The notes under the pieces are model-generated. The model searched no databases. It saw only the letters and a program-made list of their open reading frames with translations, and was not told the origin of the DNA. This document shows positions 16,052-25,029 of a DNA stretch of 33,519 bases, in pieces. Each line of letters starts with the position of its first letter. Within the stretch, counting starts at the first letter, position 1. Position numbers and translations under genes: made by a program. The DNA lies in contig JBKHXK010000027.1 in the NCBI GenBank assembly GCA_046566065.1, forward strand, positions 1-33,519, read 5' to 3'. The DNA is from MB1-2 sp046566065. GTDB lineage: Bacteria; Actinomycetota; CADDZG01; WHSQ01.

Positions 16052-18015
16052 GCACGCAGAGGCAGAAATCGAGTGGCGTGGACAAGACCATGCTCCGCCT
16101 CGCGGTCATGGGCATCCTGATCGTGGCAGGTTTCGTGGCTCTCTTCTCGCGACTGTGGTTCCTGCAGGTTCTGGCGTCGGAGGAGTACCGCACGCTCGCG
16201 AAGGAGAACCGCGTCCGCTTCGTGCACACGGAGCCTCCGCGTGGACGCATCCTCGATCGCAACGGGATCGTGCTGGTGGACAACCGCACCTCGTACGCGC
16301 TCACCGTCAACCGACAGGTGTTGGAGCATCCGCGTCAACGCGAGCGCGTGCTTCGCAAGATCTCCGACCTCACCGGCGAGAAGCTGTCGGACATCAAGCT
16401 TCGCCTCGAAGACACGACCGTCAGCCCGTACAAGCCGGTGGCCGTCGCCAAGGACATCCCCAACCGCGCCCGTTTCAAGATCATCGAGAACAAGGAGCGC
16501 TTCCCAGGGGTGGATATCGGCAAGATCCCGGTGCGGGAATACCCCCAGGGCCCCCTCGCCGCGCACATGCTGGGTTACGTCGGCGAGATCTCCGAGGAAC
16601 AGCTCGAGTGGGATCACTTCAAAGGGGCCCGCCCCGCCTACGGAGCGGGCGACATCGTCGGCAAGGCCGGACTCGAATACACGTATGACCGTTGGCTGAG
16701 GGGCAAGCCGGGCGTCGAGAAGGTGGTCGTGAACTCTTCCGGTGAGGTCATCGGGACGCGGCTCACCTCTCCCGAGGAACCCGGCCAAGACCTGGTTCTC
16801 TCTCTCGATGCGGGCATCCAGAAGGCGGCCGAGGACGCGCTCGCTGCGGGCGTGGAGACGGGAGAGGCGGTCGGCGGAGCGGTAACCGTGATCGATCCCA
16901 AGACGGGCGGAGTGGTCGCCATGGCGAGTTGGCCGACCTACGACCCGGCGACCTTGGCCGACGGGATCACGACCAAGGAGTTCGCCAAGCTGAACGATCC
17001 CGAGCGTCCGGTGCTGTTCAACCGCGCCCTCCAAGGTGAACGTGCTCCCGGTTCGACGTTCAAGGTGGTGACCGCGGGGGCCGCGATGTGGACGGGCGTA
17101 GCGGGCCCGTTCGACACGATCGAGTGCCCCGGCGCTGCCGTGTACCCCCCCGACGGCGGTTCCGGAAGCGTCACGTTCCGCAACTGGGAATCGACCTACA
17201 ACGGCTTCATCGGGTTCCCGAGATCCTTGGAGATCTCTTGCGACACGTTCTATTACGAGCTCGGTTGGCGCATGGAATCCCGCTTCGGCCCCTCCTACAG
17301 CGCCGGCGGAGACGGAACCGAGCTCTTCCAGAAGTACATGCGGATGGCCGGGTTCGGCCACGACACGGGCATCGACCTGCCCAACGAAGCCGACGGGCGC
17401 GTGCCCGATGTCGACTGGCTGAAGGAATTCTGCGAAGCGATCGCGTGCGAGAACGAACAGTGGGTTCCGGGTTACTCCGTCAACATGTCGATCGGTCAGG
17501 GAGATCTCGTAGTCACGCCGTTGCAGATGGCGACGACGTATGCGGCGATCGCCAACGGGGGACAGGTCCTCGAGCCTCGCGTGGGGGACCAGCTGATCCG
17601 ACCTTCCGCCGACCCCGAGCAGGAGGGCGAGGTGACCCGGGACATCTCCACCCAGGTCACGAAGGAGCTGCCCCTGGACGACACCGAGATCGGCGTGATC
17701 GAAGAGGGTCTGGTCGACGTCTTGATGGGTGAGGACGGGACCGCTCGGGGTGCCTTCGCCGGTTTCCCGCTCGAGCAGTACGCGATCGCGGGCAAGACCG
17801 GTACCGCCGAGATCGGCGAGACGGGCGACAACGACGCGTGGTTCGTGTCCTACGGCCCGATGGAAGACCCTGAATACGTCATCTCCGTCTACGTCGAGAA
17901 GACATGGGGTCACGGTGGCGAGATCGCCGCTCCGATCGCCCGACAGGTATGGGAGGAGATCTTCGGGATCGACCACGAGACCGATGTGCAGCTCGGCCAG
18001 GACGCCTCCGGCTGA
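16048..18015 (+). CDS. mrdA: Penicillin-binding protein 2 (elongation-specific transpeptidase)
   Basis: 655 residues from GTG 16048, which overlaps the mreD stop and has a GAGAGGG ribosome-binding site; upstream in-frame codons to 15832 lie inside mreD and are discarded. A single N-terminal membrane segment (about 17-37) precedes the pedestal domain with PPRGRILDRNG and the transpeptidase domain. The active-site Ser336 is in PGSTFK (SxxK, Lys339), the second motif is SCD at 397-399, and KTG is at 583-585. The enzyme cross-links peptidoglycan during lateral growth with the glycosyltransferase RodA encoded next. Its stop overlaps rodA by one base (TGATG). Confidence 0.95.
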   Translation: MSTQRQKSSGVDKTMLRLAVMGILIVAGFVALFSRLWFLQVLASEEYRTLAKENRVRFVHTEPPRGRILDRNGIVLVDNRTSYALTVNRQVLEHPRQRERVLRKISDLTGEKLSDIKLRLEDTTVSPYKPVAVAKDIPNRARFKIIENKERFPGVDIGKIPVREYPQGPLAAHMLGYVGEISEEQLEWDHFKGARPAYGAGDIVGKAGLEYTYDRWLRGKPGVEKVVVNSSGEVIGTRLTSPEEPGQDLVLSLDAGIQKAAEDALAAGVETGEAVGGAVTVIDPKTGGVVAMASWPTYDPATLADGITTKEFAKLNDPERPVLFNRALQGERAPGSTFKVVTAGAAMWTGVAGPFDTIECPGAAVYPPDGGSGSVTFRNWESTYNGFIGFPRSLEISCDTFYYELGWRMESRFGPSYSAGGDGTELFQKYMRMAGFGHDTGIDLPNEADGRVPDVDWLKEFCEAIACENEQWVPGYSVNMSIGQGDLVVTPLQMATTYAAIANGGQVLEPRVGDQLIRPSADPEQEGEVTRDISTQVTKELPLDDTEIGVIEEGLVDVLMGEDGTARGAFAGFPLEQYAIAGKTGTAEIGETGDNDAWFVSYGPMEDPEYVISVYVEKTWGHGGEIAAPIARQVWEEIFGIDHETDVQLGQDASG

Positions 18016-19205
18016 TGAAAGGTGGATACGCCTCGGGCGGGATCTTCGGAGAAGCGGTCGACCGCATCGGCGGCGAGCCGATCAGTGCTCGCATGGCCCG
18101 CAAGGCCCCCATCCGACATCTGGATCCGACGCTGTTGCTCGTCACGATGCTGCTGGCGGCCTACGGCGCCGTGATGGTGTTCTCGGCCACGGCGAACAGC
18201 CAGGACGCATCGGTCCTGGACCCGCAGCTCTACGTCAAGAGACAGATCGCCTACCTGGTCGCGGGAGTGGTCGTGCTGTTGGTGTTGAGCGCCTTCGACT
18301 ATCGCCATCTGAGGTCGTTCGCCCCGTTCATCTATGGAGCCACGATCATCGGACTCGTCGTCGTGCTGACGCCGCTCGGAGATGTTCAGAAGGGAGCGAG
18401 TCGTTGGATCGATCTCGGCGCTTTCCAAGCCCAGCCGTCTGAGATGGCGAAGGTGGCGATCATCATCACCCTGGCTGCTCTGTTCGCGGAGAAGAAGGGC
18501 GAGCTCCGAGGCCTCGACGTTCTGATCGGTTTGATCGTGGTCGCGTTCCCGGCGGTCCTGATCTTCCTCGAGCCGGATCTCGGAACGATGATGGTGTTCG
18601 TGGCCATCACGGGCGCGATGTTGCTGGTAGGAGGGGCGAAGCTGCGCCACTTCTTGGTTCTGGCGGCGGTTTGCTTACTGGCTATCGGGGCCATCATCCA
18701 GTTCGACGTGCTGCATGACTACCAGAAGGAGCGGATCACCTCCTTCCTCGACCCGAACCCCGACGTGCGCTCTTACGGGTACAACCTGACCCAGTCCAAG
18801 ATCGCGATCGGTTCAGGCGGGTTCCGTGGGAAGGGCCTGGACAGCGAGAACACCCAAACCTCTCTCGACTTCGTGCCCGAGCAACACACGGACTTCATCT
18901 TCACCGCGGTCGGTGAGCAGCTGGGCTTCATCGGCTCCGCGACGATGCTCTGCTTGTTCGCCTTCTTGATCTGGAGAGCCCTTCGCATCGCGGCCATGTC
19001 GCGCGACATGTTCGGGGCATTGTTGGCTACAGGCGCGGCGGCTCTGTGGTCCTTCCAGCTATTCGTGAACGTCGGCATGACGATGGGGATCATGCCGATC
19101 ACCGGCATCCCCTTGCCTTTCATCTCTTATGGAGGTTCCAGTTTGATAACCAACTTCGCAGCCGTCGGGCTGCTGATGAACGTGCACATGCGGAGGTTCT
19201 TATGA
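18015..19205 (+). CDS. rodA: Peptidoglycan glycosyltransferase RodA (SEDS family)
   Basis: 396 residues from ATG 18015, the codon that overlaps the mrdA TGA. About ten membrane helices are visible. SEDS-family hallmarks are present: GASRWIDLG after the fourth helix, PSEMAK, EPDLGT, the extracellular VPEQHTDFIF segment and the C-terminal GIPLPFISYGGSS. RodA polymerises lipid II into glycan chains together with PBP2. RodA rather than FtsW is inferred from the elongasome neighbours. The last four bases overlap the RNase E/G start (ATGA). Confidence 0.94.
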   Translation: MKGGYASGGIFGEAVDRIGGEPISARMARKAPIRHLDPTLLLVTMLLAAYGAVMVFSATANSQDASVLDPQLYVKRQIAYLVAGVVVLLVLSAFDYRHLRSFAPFIYGATIIGLVVVLTPLGDVQKGASRWIDLGAFQAQPSEMAKVAIIITLAALFAEKKGELRGLDVLIGLIVVAFPAVLIFLEPDLGTMMVFVAITGAMLLVGGAKLRHFLVLAAVCLLAIGAIIQFDVLHDYQKERITSFLDPNPDVRSYGYNLTQSKIAIGSGGFRGKGLDSENTQTSLDFVPEQHTDFIFTAVGEQLGFIGSATMLCLFAFLIWRALRIAAMSRDMFGALLATGAAALWSFQLFVNVGMTMGIMPITGIPLPFISYGGSSLITNFAAVGLLMNVHMRRFL

Positions 19206-20635
19206 GTGACCCCGCACGACGCCCGCGCGAGAAGGCTTCAGAAGTGATGGCCGAGCCGCAGCAGAAACCCACAGCCGTGGAAGCCCCCACCGTGGAGCGC
19301 AACGAGGCGCCAGCGGGAGGGGAGTCGAAGCGTTCGGGCACCGCCCGTAAGCGCAGGAGGAGGGGGCCGCGCCGGAGGTCCGGCAACAAGCCGTCCAAGG
19401 TCGAGCGGGTCATGCTGGTGCACGCAGATCCCAAGGGCACCCAGATCGGGGTCCTCGAAGAGGACCGGATCGTCGAGCACTACGTGGCTCGCGCCGACGA
19501 GGTGTCTCTGGTCGGCAACGTCTACCTCGGCAAGGTGCAGAACGTCCTCCCCGGGATGGAGGCTTCCTTCGTCGACATCGGTGAAGCCCGCAACGGCGTG
19601 CTCTACGCGGGCGAGGTCGGCCTCGCCGGCGACGAGGGCGACGAGGTCCCGCGCATCGAAACGGTCCTGAAGTCGGGACAGCCCATCCTGGTCCAGGTGA
19701 CCAAGGATCCGATGCGCGCCAAGGGGGCGCGGCTGACGGCACTGATCTCGATCGCCGGCAGGCATCTCGTCCTGGTTCCTAGGGCTAGATCTCTCGGCGT
19801 GTCCCGTCGGCTCCCGGACGGGGAGCGCGGACGCCTGCGCGACCTGGCGCAGGATCTCCGGCCCTCCGACCACGGTCTGATCGTGCGCACGGCCGCGCAG
19901 GGAGCGTCGAAGGAAGATCTCGAGAGGGATCTCGAGCGATTGATGGCGATCTGGGACGAGGTGGATCGCAAGGCCGCCAGCGCGAAGGCCCCGGCCCTCA
20001 TCTACAGCGAGCCGGAGCTCGAGTTGCGCGTGGTTCGGGATCTATTCAATAGCGAGGTCACGCGCTGCATCGTGGATGATCGCGATCTCGAGCGGACCCT
20101 GCGCGACTACGTCAGTGCGACGTCCGCCGACCTCGCTGATCGCATCGAGCTTTACGAAGGAGATCTGCCGATCTTCGAGGAGTTCCGCGTGCTCGAGCAG
20201 ATCCGCAAGTCGCTCGACCGCCGGGTCTGGCTGCCCTCGGGCGGCCACCTCGTCATCGACCGGACGGAAGCGATGACCGTGGTCGACGTCAACACCGGCA
20301 AGTTCGTCGGCAAGTCCAACCTCGAAGAGACCGTATTCAAGACGAACAAGGAAGCCGCGGTCGAGGTGGCGAGGCAGCTCCGCCTGCGAGACATCGGCGG
20401 GATCATCGTCATCGACTTCATCGACATGGAGGTGTCCGAGAACCGGGACGAGGTCATCCGGGTGTTCCGTAACGAGCTGGACCGGGACAAGACACGCACC
20501 CACGTGTTCGAGATCTCTCCGCTCGGTCTGGTCCAGATGACCCGGAAGAACGTCTCGGCGGGCATCGTGGAGGCCTTCTCCGACCCCTGCCCCCACTGCG
20601 AGGGGCGGGGCATCGTCGTGCACGACGTGGACTGA
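19202..20635 (+). CDS. Ribonuclease E/G family endoribonuclease
   Basis: 477 residues from ATG 19202 (ATGA overlap with rodA). After a disordered N-terminus with a run of Arg/Lys (KRRRRGPRRR, near 43-52) comes the S1 domain (GNVYLGKVQNVLPGMEASFVDIG) and the RNase E/G catalytic core. The magnesium-binding Asp362 and Asp405 and the zinc-link Cys463 and Cys466 keep the same mutual spacing as in E. coli RNase E (303, 346, 404, 407). It should process rRNA and decay mRNA. It has a short N-terminal tail and no long scaffold region, so it resembles RNase G or a compact RNase E; I give no symbol for that reason. The rodA overlap suggests co-translation. Confidence 0.93.
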   Translation: MSDPARRPREKASEVMAEPQQKPTAVEAPTVERNEAPAGGESKRSGTARKRRRRGPRRRSGNKPSKVERVMLVHADPKGTQIGVLEEDRIVEHYVARADEVSLVGNVYLGKVQNVLPGMEASFVDIGEARNGVLYAGEVGLAGDEGDEVPRIETVLKSGQPILVQVTKDPMRAKGARLTALISIAGRHLVLVPRARSLGVSRRLPDGERGRLRDLAQDLRPSDHGLIVRTAAQGASKEDLERDLERLMAIWDEVDRKAASAKAPALIYSEPELELRVVRDLFNSEVTRCIVDDRDLERTLRDYVSATSADLADRIELYEGDLPIFEEFRVLEQIRKSLDRRVWLPSGGHLVIDRTEAMTVVDVNTGKFVGKSNLEETVFKTNKEAAVEVARQLRLRDIGGIIVIDFIDMEVSENRDEVIRVFRNELDRDKTRTHVFEISPLGLVQMTRKNVSAGIVEAFSDPCPHCEGRGIVVHDVD

Positions 20636-20658
20636 GGCCTACCCGCAGAGCCTTTTGG

Positions 20659-20708
20659 TATCCTGGCAAGCCGCCTCTCGATCGGGGGGCGGAAACTCTC
20701 AAGGAGAG
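20659..20708 (+). promoter_or_regulatory. Putative rplU-rpmA promoter and structured leader
   Basis: TATCCT at 20659-20664 could be a -10 box; no good -35 is seen. The leader then holds CCGCCTC (20671-20677) paired to GGGGCGG (20686-20692). A second mini-hairpin, CTCTC/GAGAG (20696-20700, 20704-20708), encloses part of the ribosome-binding site AAGGAGA. This layout would suit autoregulation by a ribosomal protein, but no known L21 leader consensus could be checked. Confidence 0.35.
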
Positions 20709-20711
20709 CAC

Positions 20712-21068
20712 ATGTACGCAGTCATCCGCGCGGGCGGAAAGCAGCACAAGGTCGCCAAGGGCGATGTGATCGAGGTCGAGCGCGTCAAGAACGGCTCGGA
20801 GGACCTCGAGTTCGTCCCGCTCCTGATCGTGGACGACAAGGGCAAGACCCGTTCGGCACGCTCCGAGCTGGCCGACGCCCGCGTCATGGCCACCGTCGTC
20901 GGCGAGTCCAAAGGACCCAAGGTCGAGGTCATGAAGTACAAGAACAAGACCGGGTACCGCCGCCACCAGGGCCACCGTCAGAAGTACTCGACGATCCAGA
21001 TCTCTGACATCAAGCTCACCGCGGGCCGCGGCAAGCGCAAGGAGGAGGGAGCCACCGATGGCGCATAA
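20712..21068 (+). CDS. rplU: Large-subunit ribosomal protein bL21
   Basis: 118 residues from ATG 20712, preceded by AAGGAGA. The family start MYAVIRAGGKQHKVAKGD and the signature KNKTGYRRHQGHRQ are clear. It binds 23S rRNA. A short basic and acidic tail (residues 105-118) extends beyond the usual end and overlaps the rpmA start by eleven bases, so the two proteins are made in coupled fashion. rplU-rpmA-obg is one of the most conserved bacterial gene orders. Confidence 0.97.
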   Translation: MYAVIRAGGKQHKVAKGDVIEVERVKNGSEDLEFVPLLIVDDKGKTRSARSELADARVMATVVGESKGPKVEVMKYKNKTGYRRHQGHRQKYSTIQISDIKLTAGRGKRKEEGATDGA

Positions 21069-21309
21069 GAAAGGGGCTGCTTCTTCACGGAACGGCCGCG
21101 ATTCCGAGTCCAAGCGACTCGGCGTGAAGGTCTACGGCGGCGAGCAGGTCAAGGCCGGCGCGATCATCATCCGCCAGCGGGGAACCAAGGTTCACCCCGG
21201 CCACAACGTCGCCAAGGGCGGCGACGACACGCTGTTCTCCAAAGCGGAGGGGACGGTGCAGTTCCACCGCCTGCGCGGCCGCCGCGTCGTCAGCGTCGTC
21301 TCCGAATAA
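21058..21309 (+). CDS. rpmA: Large-subunit ribosomal protein bL27
   Basis: 83 residues. The ATG lies inside the end of rplU after a strong AAGGAGGAGGGAG. The N-terminus MAHKKGAASSRNGRDSESKRLG and the GTKVHPGHNV segment identify bL27, whose N-terminal tail reaches the peptidyl-transferase centre. There is no Firmicutes-type cleavable N-terminal extension. It is followed by obg after 47 bases. Confidence 0.98.
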   Translation: MAHKKGAASSRNGRDSESKRLGVKVYGGEQVKAGAIIIRQRGTKVHPGHNVAKGGDDTLFSKAEGTVQFHRLRGRRVVSVVSE

Positions 21310-21344
21310 CCCTCCTTCAAGCACCTCTGCTTTCGCACCCCGCG

Positions 21345-21356
21345 TAGGGTGAGCCG
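21345..21356 (+). promoter_or_regulatory. Putative leaderless promoter of obg
   Basis: TAGGGT (21345-21350) is followed by six bases and the obg ATG at 21357, with no Shine-Dalgarno site. The spacing matches transcription starting at the start codon. No convincing -35 is present, so strength is uncertain. Confidence 0.45.
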
Positions 21357-22625
21357 ATGGCGTTCATCGATGAGGCGAAGATCAAGGTCATCGCCGGCTC
21401 GGGCGGCGACGGTTCGGTCGCGTTCCACCGAGAGCCGTACAAGCCCAAGGGTGGGCCCGACGGGGGAGACGGCGGCAAGGGGGGCGACGTCATCCTTCGC
21501 GCCGACACCTCGGTCGGCACGCTCCTGGAGCTGCGCGACCATCCTCACGTAAAGGCCGAGCGCGGCGGTCACGGCGAGGGCAAACGCCGTCACGGCTCCG
21601 ATGGAGCCGATCGCATCGTGTTGGTCCCGCCGGGGACCGTGGTGCACGATGAGTCCGGGACCCTCATCGCGGACCTGGCGAACCCGGGCGATCAGCTCGT
21701 CGCTGCCAAAGGAGGCCGGGGGGGCCGCGGCAACGTGCGCTTCGCCACCGCCACCCGACGGGCTCCTGGGTTCGCCGACAAGGGTGAACCGGGCCAGGAG
21801 GGCTGGCTGCGTCTGGAGCTGCGACTGCTGGCCGACGTCGGTCTCGTCGGGTTCCCCAACGCCGGCAAGTCGACGTTGATCTCGCGTATCTCGGCCGCCA
21901 AACCGAAGATCGCGGACTATCCGTTCACCACGCTCGAGCCCAACCTCGGAGTCGTTAAGGCAGCCGACACCTCATTCGTCGTGGCCGACATCCCGGGGTT
22001 GATCGAGGGCGCGCACGAAGGCAAGGGCCTCGGTTATCGGTTCCTCAAACACGTGTCCCGCGCGTCGCTGCTGGTGTTCCTCGTGGACCCGACGGCCCTG
22101 GAGCGGGACCCCGCCAACGATGTCGAGGTGCTGCGCGGTGAGCTGGCCGCGTTCGACGCGACGCTGGCCGAGCGGCCCTCCCTGGTCGTGATCACGAAGG
22201 CCGATGCGGCGGGCGATCGACTGGCCCCCCTGCAGGACCGGTTCCCGGAGGCGGTGATTATCTCGGCGGTGACCGGAGCCGGCCTGGATGAGTTGCTGCG
22301 CAGGTTGACCACCGCCGTCGAGGACTCGCGCCGGGATTCGCCGCCGCGGCGCAGCTACGTCCGTCACATCTCGCGACCCGAGACACTCAGGATCGAGAAA
22401 GAAGAGGGCGGCTTCCGCGTGCGTTGGACGAACGCGGAAAGGGCTGTCGCCATGACGAACCTGGATAACGAGGAGGCCGTCGCCCGCCTGCAACGCAAAC
22501 TCATCTCGATGGGGGTGGAGAAGGCGTTGATCGAGGCGGGAGCCGTTCACGGAGACGAGGTCCGCATCGGCGATGCGGCCTTCGACTTCCAGCCCGAGGT
22601 GGTTGAGGCCGATGGCACGCCTTGA
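21357..22625 (+). CDS. obg: Obg-family GTPase (ribosome assembly / stress)
   Basis: 422 residues. The glycine-rich Obg fold occupies residues 1-158 (GSGGDGSVAFHRE, GGKGGDV, GGRGGRGN). The GTPase domain has G1 GFPNAGKST (165-173), the conserved YPFTTLEPNLG switch I, G3 DIPGLIEGA and G4 TKAD. A C-terminal OCT domain ends near the carboxyl end. Obg binds the large subunit and links assembly to nutrient status. The gene follows rplU-rpmA and overlaps proB by fourteen bases. Full-length with all GTP-binding motifs intact. Confidence 0.97.
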   Translation: MAFIDEAKIKVIAGSGGDGSVAFHREPYKPKGGPDGGDGGKGGDVILRADTSVGTLLELRDHPHVKAERGGHGEGKRRHGSDGADRIVLVPPGTVVHDESGTLIADLANPGDQLVAAKGGRGGRGNVRFATATRRAPGFADKGEPGQEGWLRLELRLLADVGLVGFPNAGKSTLISRISAAKPKIADYPFTTLEPNLGVVKAADTSFVVADIPGLIEGAHEGKGLGYRFLKHVSRASLLVFLVDPTALERDPANDVEVLRGELAAFDATLAERPSLVVITKADAAGDRLAPLQDRFPEAVIISAVTGAGLDELLRRLTTAVEDSRRDSPPRRSYVRHISRPETLRIEKEEGGFRVRWTNAERAVAMTNLDNEEAVARLQRKLISMGVEKALIEAGAVHGDEVRIGDAAFDFQPEVVEADGTP

Positions 22626-23727
22626 GCTAGGGCCGAACGATCGCCTCGTCGTAAAGGTGGGCACGGCATCGCTCGTCGGCCCCGGCGGCGAGCCCGACGA
22701 AGCCAGGCTGACCGGGTTGTGCGATCAGATCTCGGCTCTCGCGGCGACCGGGATCCGGGTGATCCTCGTGTCCTCCGGCGCCATCGCTGCAGGTCTCGGC
22801 CCCCTCGGGCTGAGGGCTCGGCCGAGCGACATCCCCTCCCTCCAAGCGGCCGCTGCGGTGGGTCAGGGCCGGCTCCTGTCGCTGTACGGGCGGCTGTTGG
22901 CCGAGAGCGGCTTGGTGACCGCTCAGTTGCTGCTCACGCGCTACGACTTCATGAATCGTCAGCACTACGTCAATGCACGCAACACCCTCGACCGCTTGCT
23001 CGACCTCGGCGTGGTCCCGGTGGTGAACGAGAACGACACGGTGGCGGTCGACGAGATCCGCTTCGGGGACAACGACCGGCTGGCCGCACTCGTCGGCAAC
23101 CTCTCGCGAGCGAAGCTCCTCGCTCTTCTGACCGACGCGAAGGGTCTGCACACCGAGGACCCGCGCCGCGATCCCAACGCACCTGTGATCGACGAGGTCG
23201 ACAGGATCACCCCCGAGTTGGAGAGGCGCGCAGGGGGCCGCGGCTCCGAGCTCTCGAGCGGTGGGATGGCGTCCAAGATCGCAGCGGCATGGGTCGCGAC
23301 GTTCTCCGGTGTGGGGGTCGTCGTGGGTAGCGCCTCCGAGCCCGACGTCCTTGCTCGTATCGCCGCCGGTGACAGGGTCGGCACCTACTTCCATCCGCAT
23401 CCCACTCGCGTTTCGGCACGGCGACTATGGATAGCCTTCGCGCAACCGCCCCGTGGCACCGTCGAGGTCGACAGTGGAGCGCGCCGAGCGATGGTGCAGG
23501 ACAAGCGCAGCCTTCTGCCCGTCGGCGTGCTGGGATCGTCGGGTGATTTCCGCAGCGGTGATGTGGTCGACGTGAGGGAGCGATCCGGCTCGGTATTCGC
23601 CCGTGGGTTGGTACGCTACGACTCGACCGAGTTGAAGCAAGCGCAAGGTCGTCCGTCCGCCGAGGTGGCAGGACGAGAGGTCATCCACAGAGATCAGCTG
23701 ATCATCCTCGAAGGAGATCCCGCATGA
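22612..23727 (+). CDS. proB: Glutamate 5-kinase
   Basis: 371 residues from ATG 22612, inside the end of obg. Amino-acid-kinase motifs are present: KVGTASL near the N-terminus, VSSGAIAAG, NENDTVAVDE and FGDNDRLAALVG. A C-terminal PUA domain (about 280-365) is also present, as in longer ProB enzymes. It phosphorylates glutamate in the first step of proline synthesis and is usually inhibited by proline. Its stop overlaps the proA start (ATGA), so kinase and reductase are produced together. Confidence 0.97.
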   Translation: MARLELGPNDRLVVKVGTASLVGPGGEPDEARLTGLCDQISALAATGIRVILVSSGAIAAGLGPLGLRARPSDIPSLQAAAAVGQGRLLSLYGRLLAESGLVTAQLLLTRYDFMNRQHYVNARNTLDRLLDLGVVPVVNENDTVAVDEIRFGDNDRLAALVGNLSRAKLLALLTDAKGLHTEDPRRDPNAPVIDEVDRITPELERRAGGRGSELSSGGMASKIAAAWVATFSGVGVVVGSASEPDVLARIAAGDRVGTYFHPHPTRVSARRLWIAFAQPPRGTVEVDSGARRAMVQDKRSLLPVGVLGSSGDFRSGDVVDVRERSGSVFARGLVRYDSTELKQAQGRPSAEVAGREVIHRDQLIILEGDPA

Positions 23728-24971
23728 GCTCCGTCACCGAGATCTGCGAGCGGGCTGCACGAACGGCCCCGCACGTGGCGCAGCTTCCCGCCCGCACCAA
23801 GGATGCCGCGCTCCATGCCATGGCCGACGCGCTCGAAACGTCCGCCGACCGGCTCGTGGAAGCGAACGAGAGGGACGTGGATGCGGCGCGCAAGGAGGGC
23901 ACGAGTGAGACCCTCCTCGATCGGCTGACCCTCACCGGATCCCGGCTCTCTTCGATGGCCGGCGGTCTCCGAGCCGTTGCCGCCCAGAACGACCCGGTCG
24001 GCGAAGTCGTGGAGGGGTGGAAGCGCCCCAACGGCTTGCTGATCGAGAAGGTGCGTGTGCCGCTGGGCGTGATCGCCGTCATCTACGAGGCCAGACCCAA
24101 CGTGACGGCGGACGTCGCAGGTCTCTGTCTGAAGTCCGGGAACGCGTGCGTCCTGCGCGGTTCCTCGATCGCACTGTCCTCGAACACGGAGATCGTGACC
24201 GTGCTGCGCGAGGCCGCGGTTGCGCAGGGCGTCCCCGAGGATGCGATCCAGCTGATCCCCGACGCGGAGCGGGCCTCGGCCGTCGCCCTCATGCAAGCGA
24301 AAGGCCTCGTCGATCTTCTGGTTCCGCGAGGGGGGCAGGCCCTGATCAAGAGCATCGAAGAACAGGCGACCGTCCCTTACATCATCGACGGCGACGGCAA
24401 CTGCCACGTCTACGTCGACCGCTCCGCCGATCTGGAGAAGGCCACCGCCATCGTTCTCAACGCGAAGACCCAACGACCTAGTGTCTGCAACGCGGCGGAG
24501 ACACTTCTCGTGCACGAGGAACTCGTCGACAAATGGCTCCCGCAATGTCTCGACGCGTTGGGGGCGAAGGGGGTCACCGTGCACGGCGACGAGCGCGTGC
24601 GTCAGAGCTGGCCCTCGGCGACCGAAGCCACCGACGAGGACTGGGGCAAGGAATACCTCGATCTCGAGCTCGCGGTGAAGGTCGTCTCGGACCTGGACGA
24701 GGCGATCGAGCACGTGAACCGGTGGGGGACCTCGAACGCCGAGGCGATCGTGACCGAAGACCTGACCGCCGCCCGCCGCTTCGCATCCGAGGTCGACTCG
24801 GGGTCGATCTTCGTCAACGCCTCCACGCGGTTCTCGGATGGAGGCGAGTTCGGCTACGGGGCCGAGATCGGGATCTCGACCCAGAAGCTTCACTCCCGCG
24901 GCCCGATGGGTCTCCGGGAGCTGACCACCACCAAGTACGTCGTGTGGGGGGACGGCCAAACCCGATCCTGA
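23724..24971 (+). CDS. proA: Glutamate-5-semialdehyde dehydrogenase (gamma-glutamyl phosphate reductase)
   Basis: 415 residues. The ATG overlaps the proB stop. An aldehyde-dehydrogenase fold is shown by the VIYEARPNVTADVAGLCLKSGNA segment and the catalytic Cys255 in QRPSVCNA. It reduces gamma-glutamyl phosphate with NADPH; the product cyclises to the proline precursor. Length and motifs are normal. The following 58 bases to nadD hold a weak inverted repeat but no clear terminator. Confidence 0.97.
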   Translation: MSSVTEICERAARTAPHVAQLPARTKDAALHAMADALETSADRLVEANERDVDAARKEGTSETLLDRLTLTGSRLSSMAGGLRAVAAQNDPVGEVVEGWKRPNGLLIEKVRVPLGVIAVIYEARPNVTADVAGLCLKSGNACVLRGSSIALSSNTEIVTVLREAAVAQGVPEDAIQLIPDAERASAVALMQAKGLVDLLVPRGGQALIKSIEEQATVPYIIDGDGNCHVYVDRSADLEKATAIVLNAKTQRPSVCNAAETLLVHEELVDKWLPQCLDALGAKGVTVHGDERVRQSWPSATEATDEDWGKEYLDLELAVKVVSDLDEAIEHVNRWGTSNAEAIVTEDLTAARRFASEVDSGSIFVNASTRFSDGGEFGYGAEIGISTQKLHSRGPMGLRELTTTKYVVWGDGQTRS

Positions 24972-25017
24972 AGCCGCCGTCGGAGGGCAAACACGGTGGT
25001 TATGGCTCATCTTCGGG

Positions 25018-25029
25018 TTAGCTAGAGCG
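25018..25029 (+). promoter_or_regulatory. Putative leaderless promoter of nadD
   Basis: TTAGCT (25018-25023) is followed by six bases and the nadD ATG at 25030. No Shine-Dalgarno motif is present. A matching -35 could not be found. Confidence 0.35.

Noticed and set aside
15910..17976. Long antisense open frame across mrdA
   Set aside because: Same GC-driven artefact; no recognisable domain and PBP2 is intact on the plus strand.
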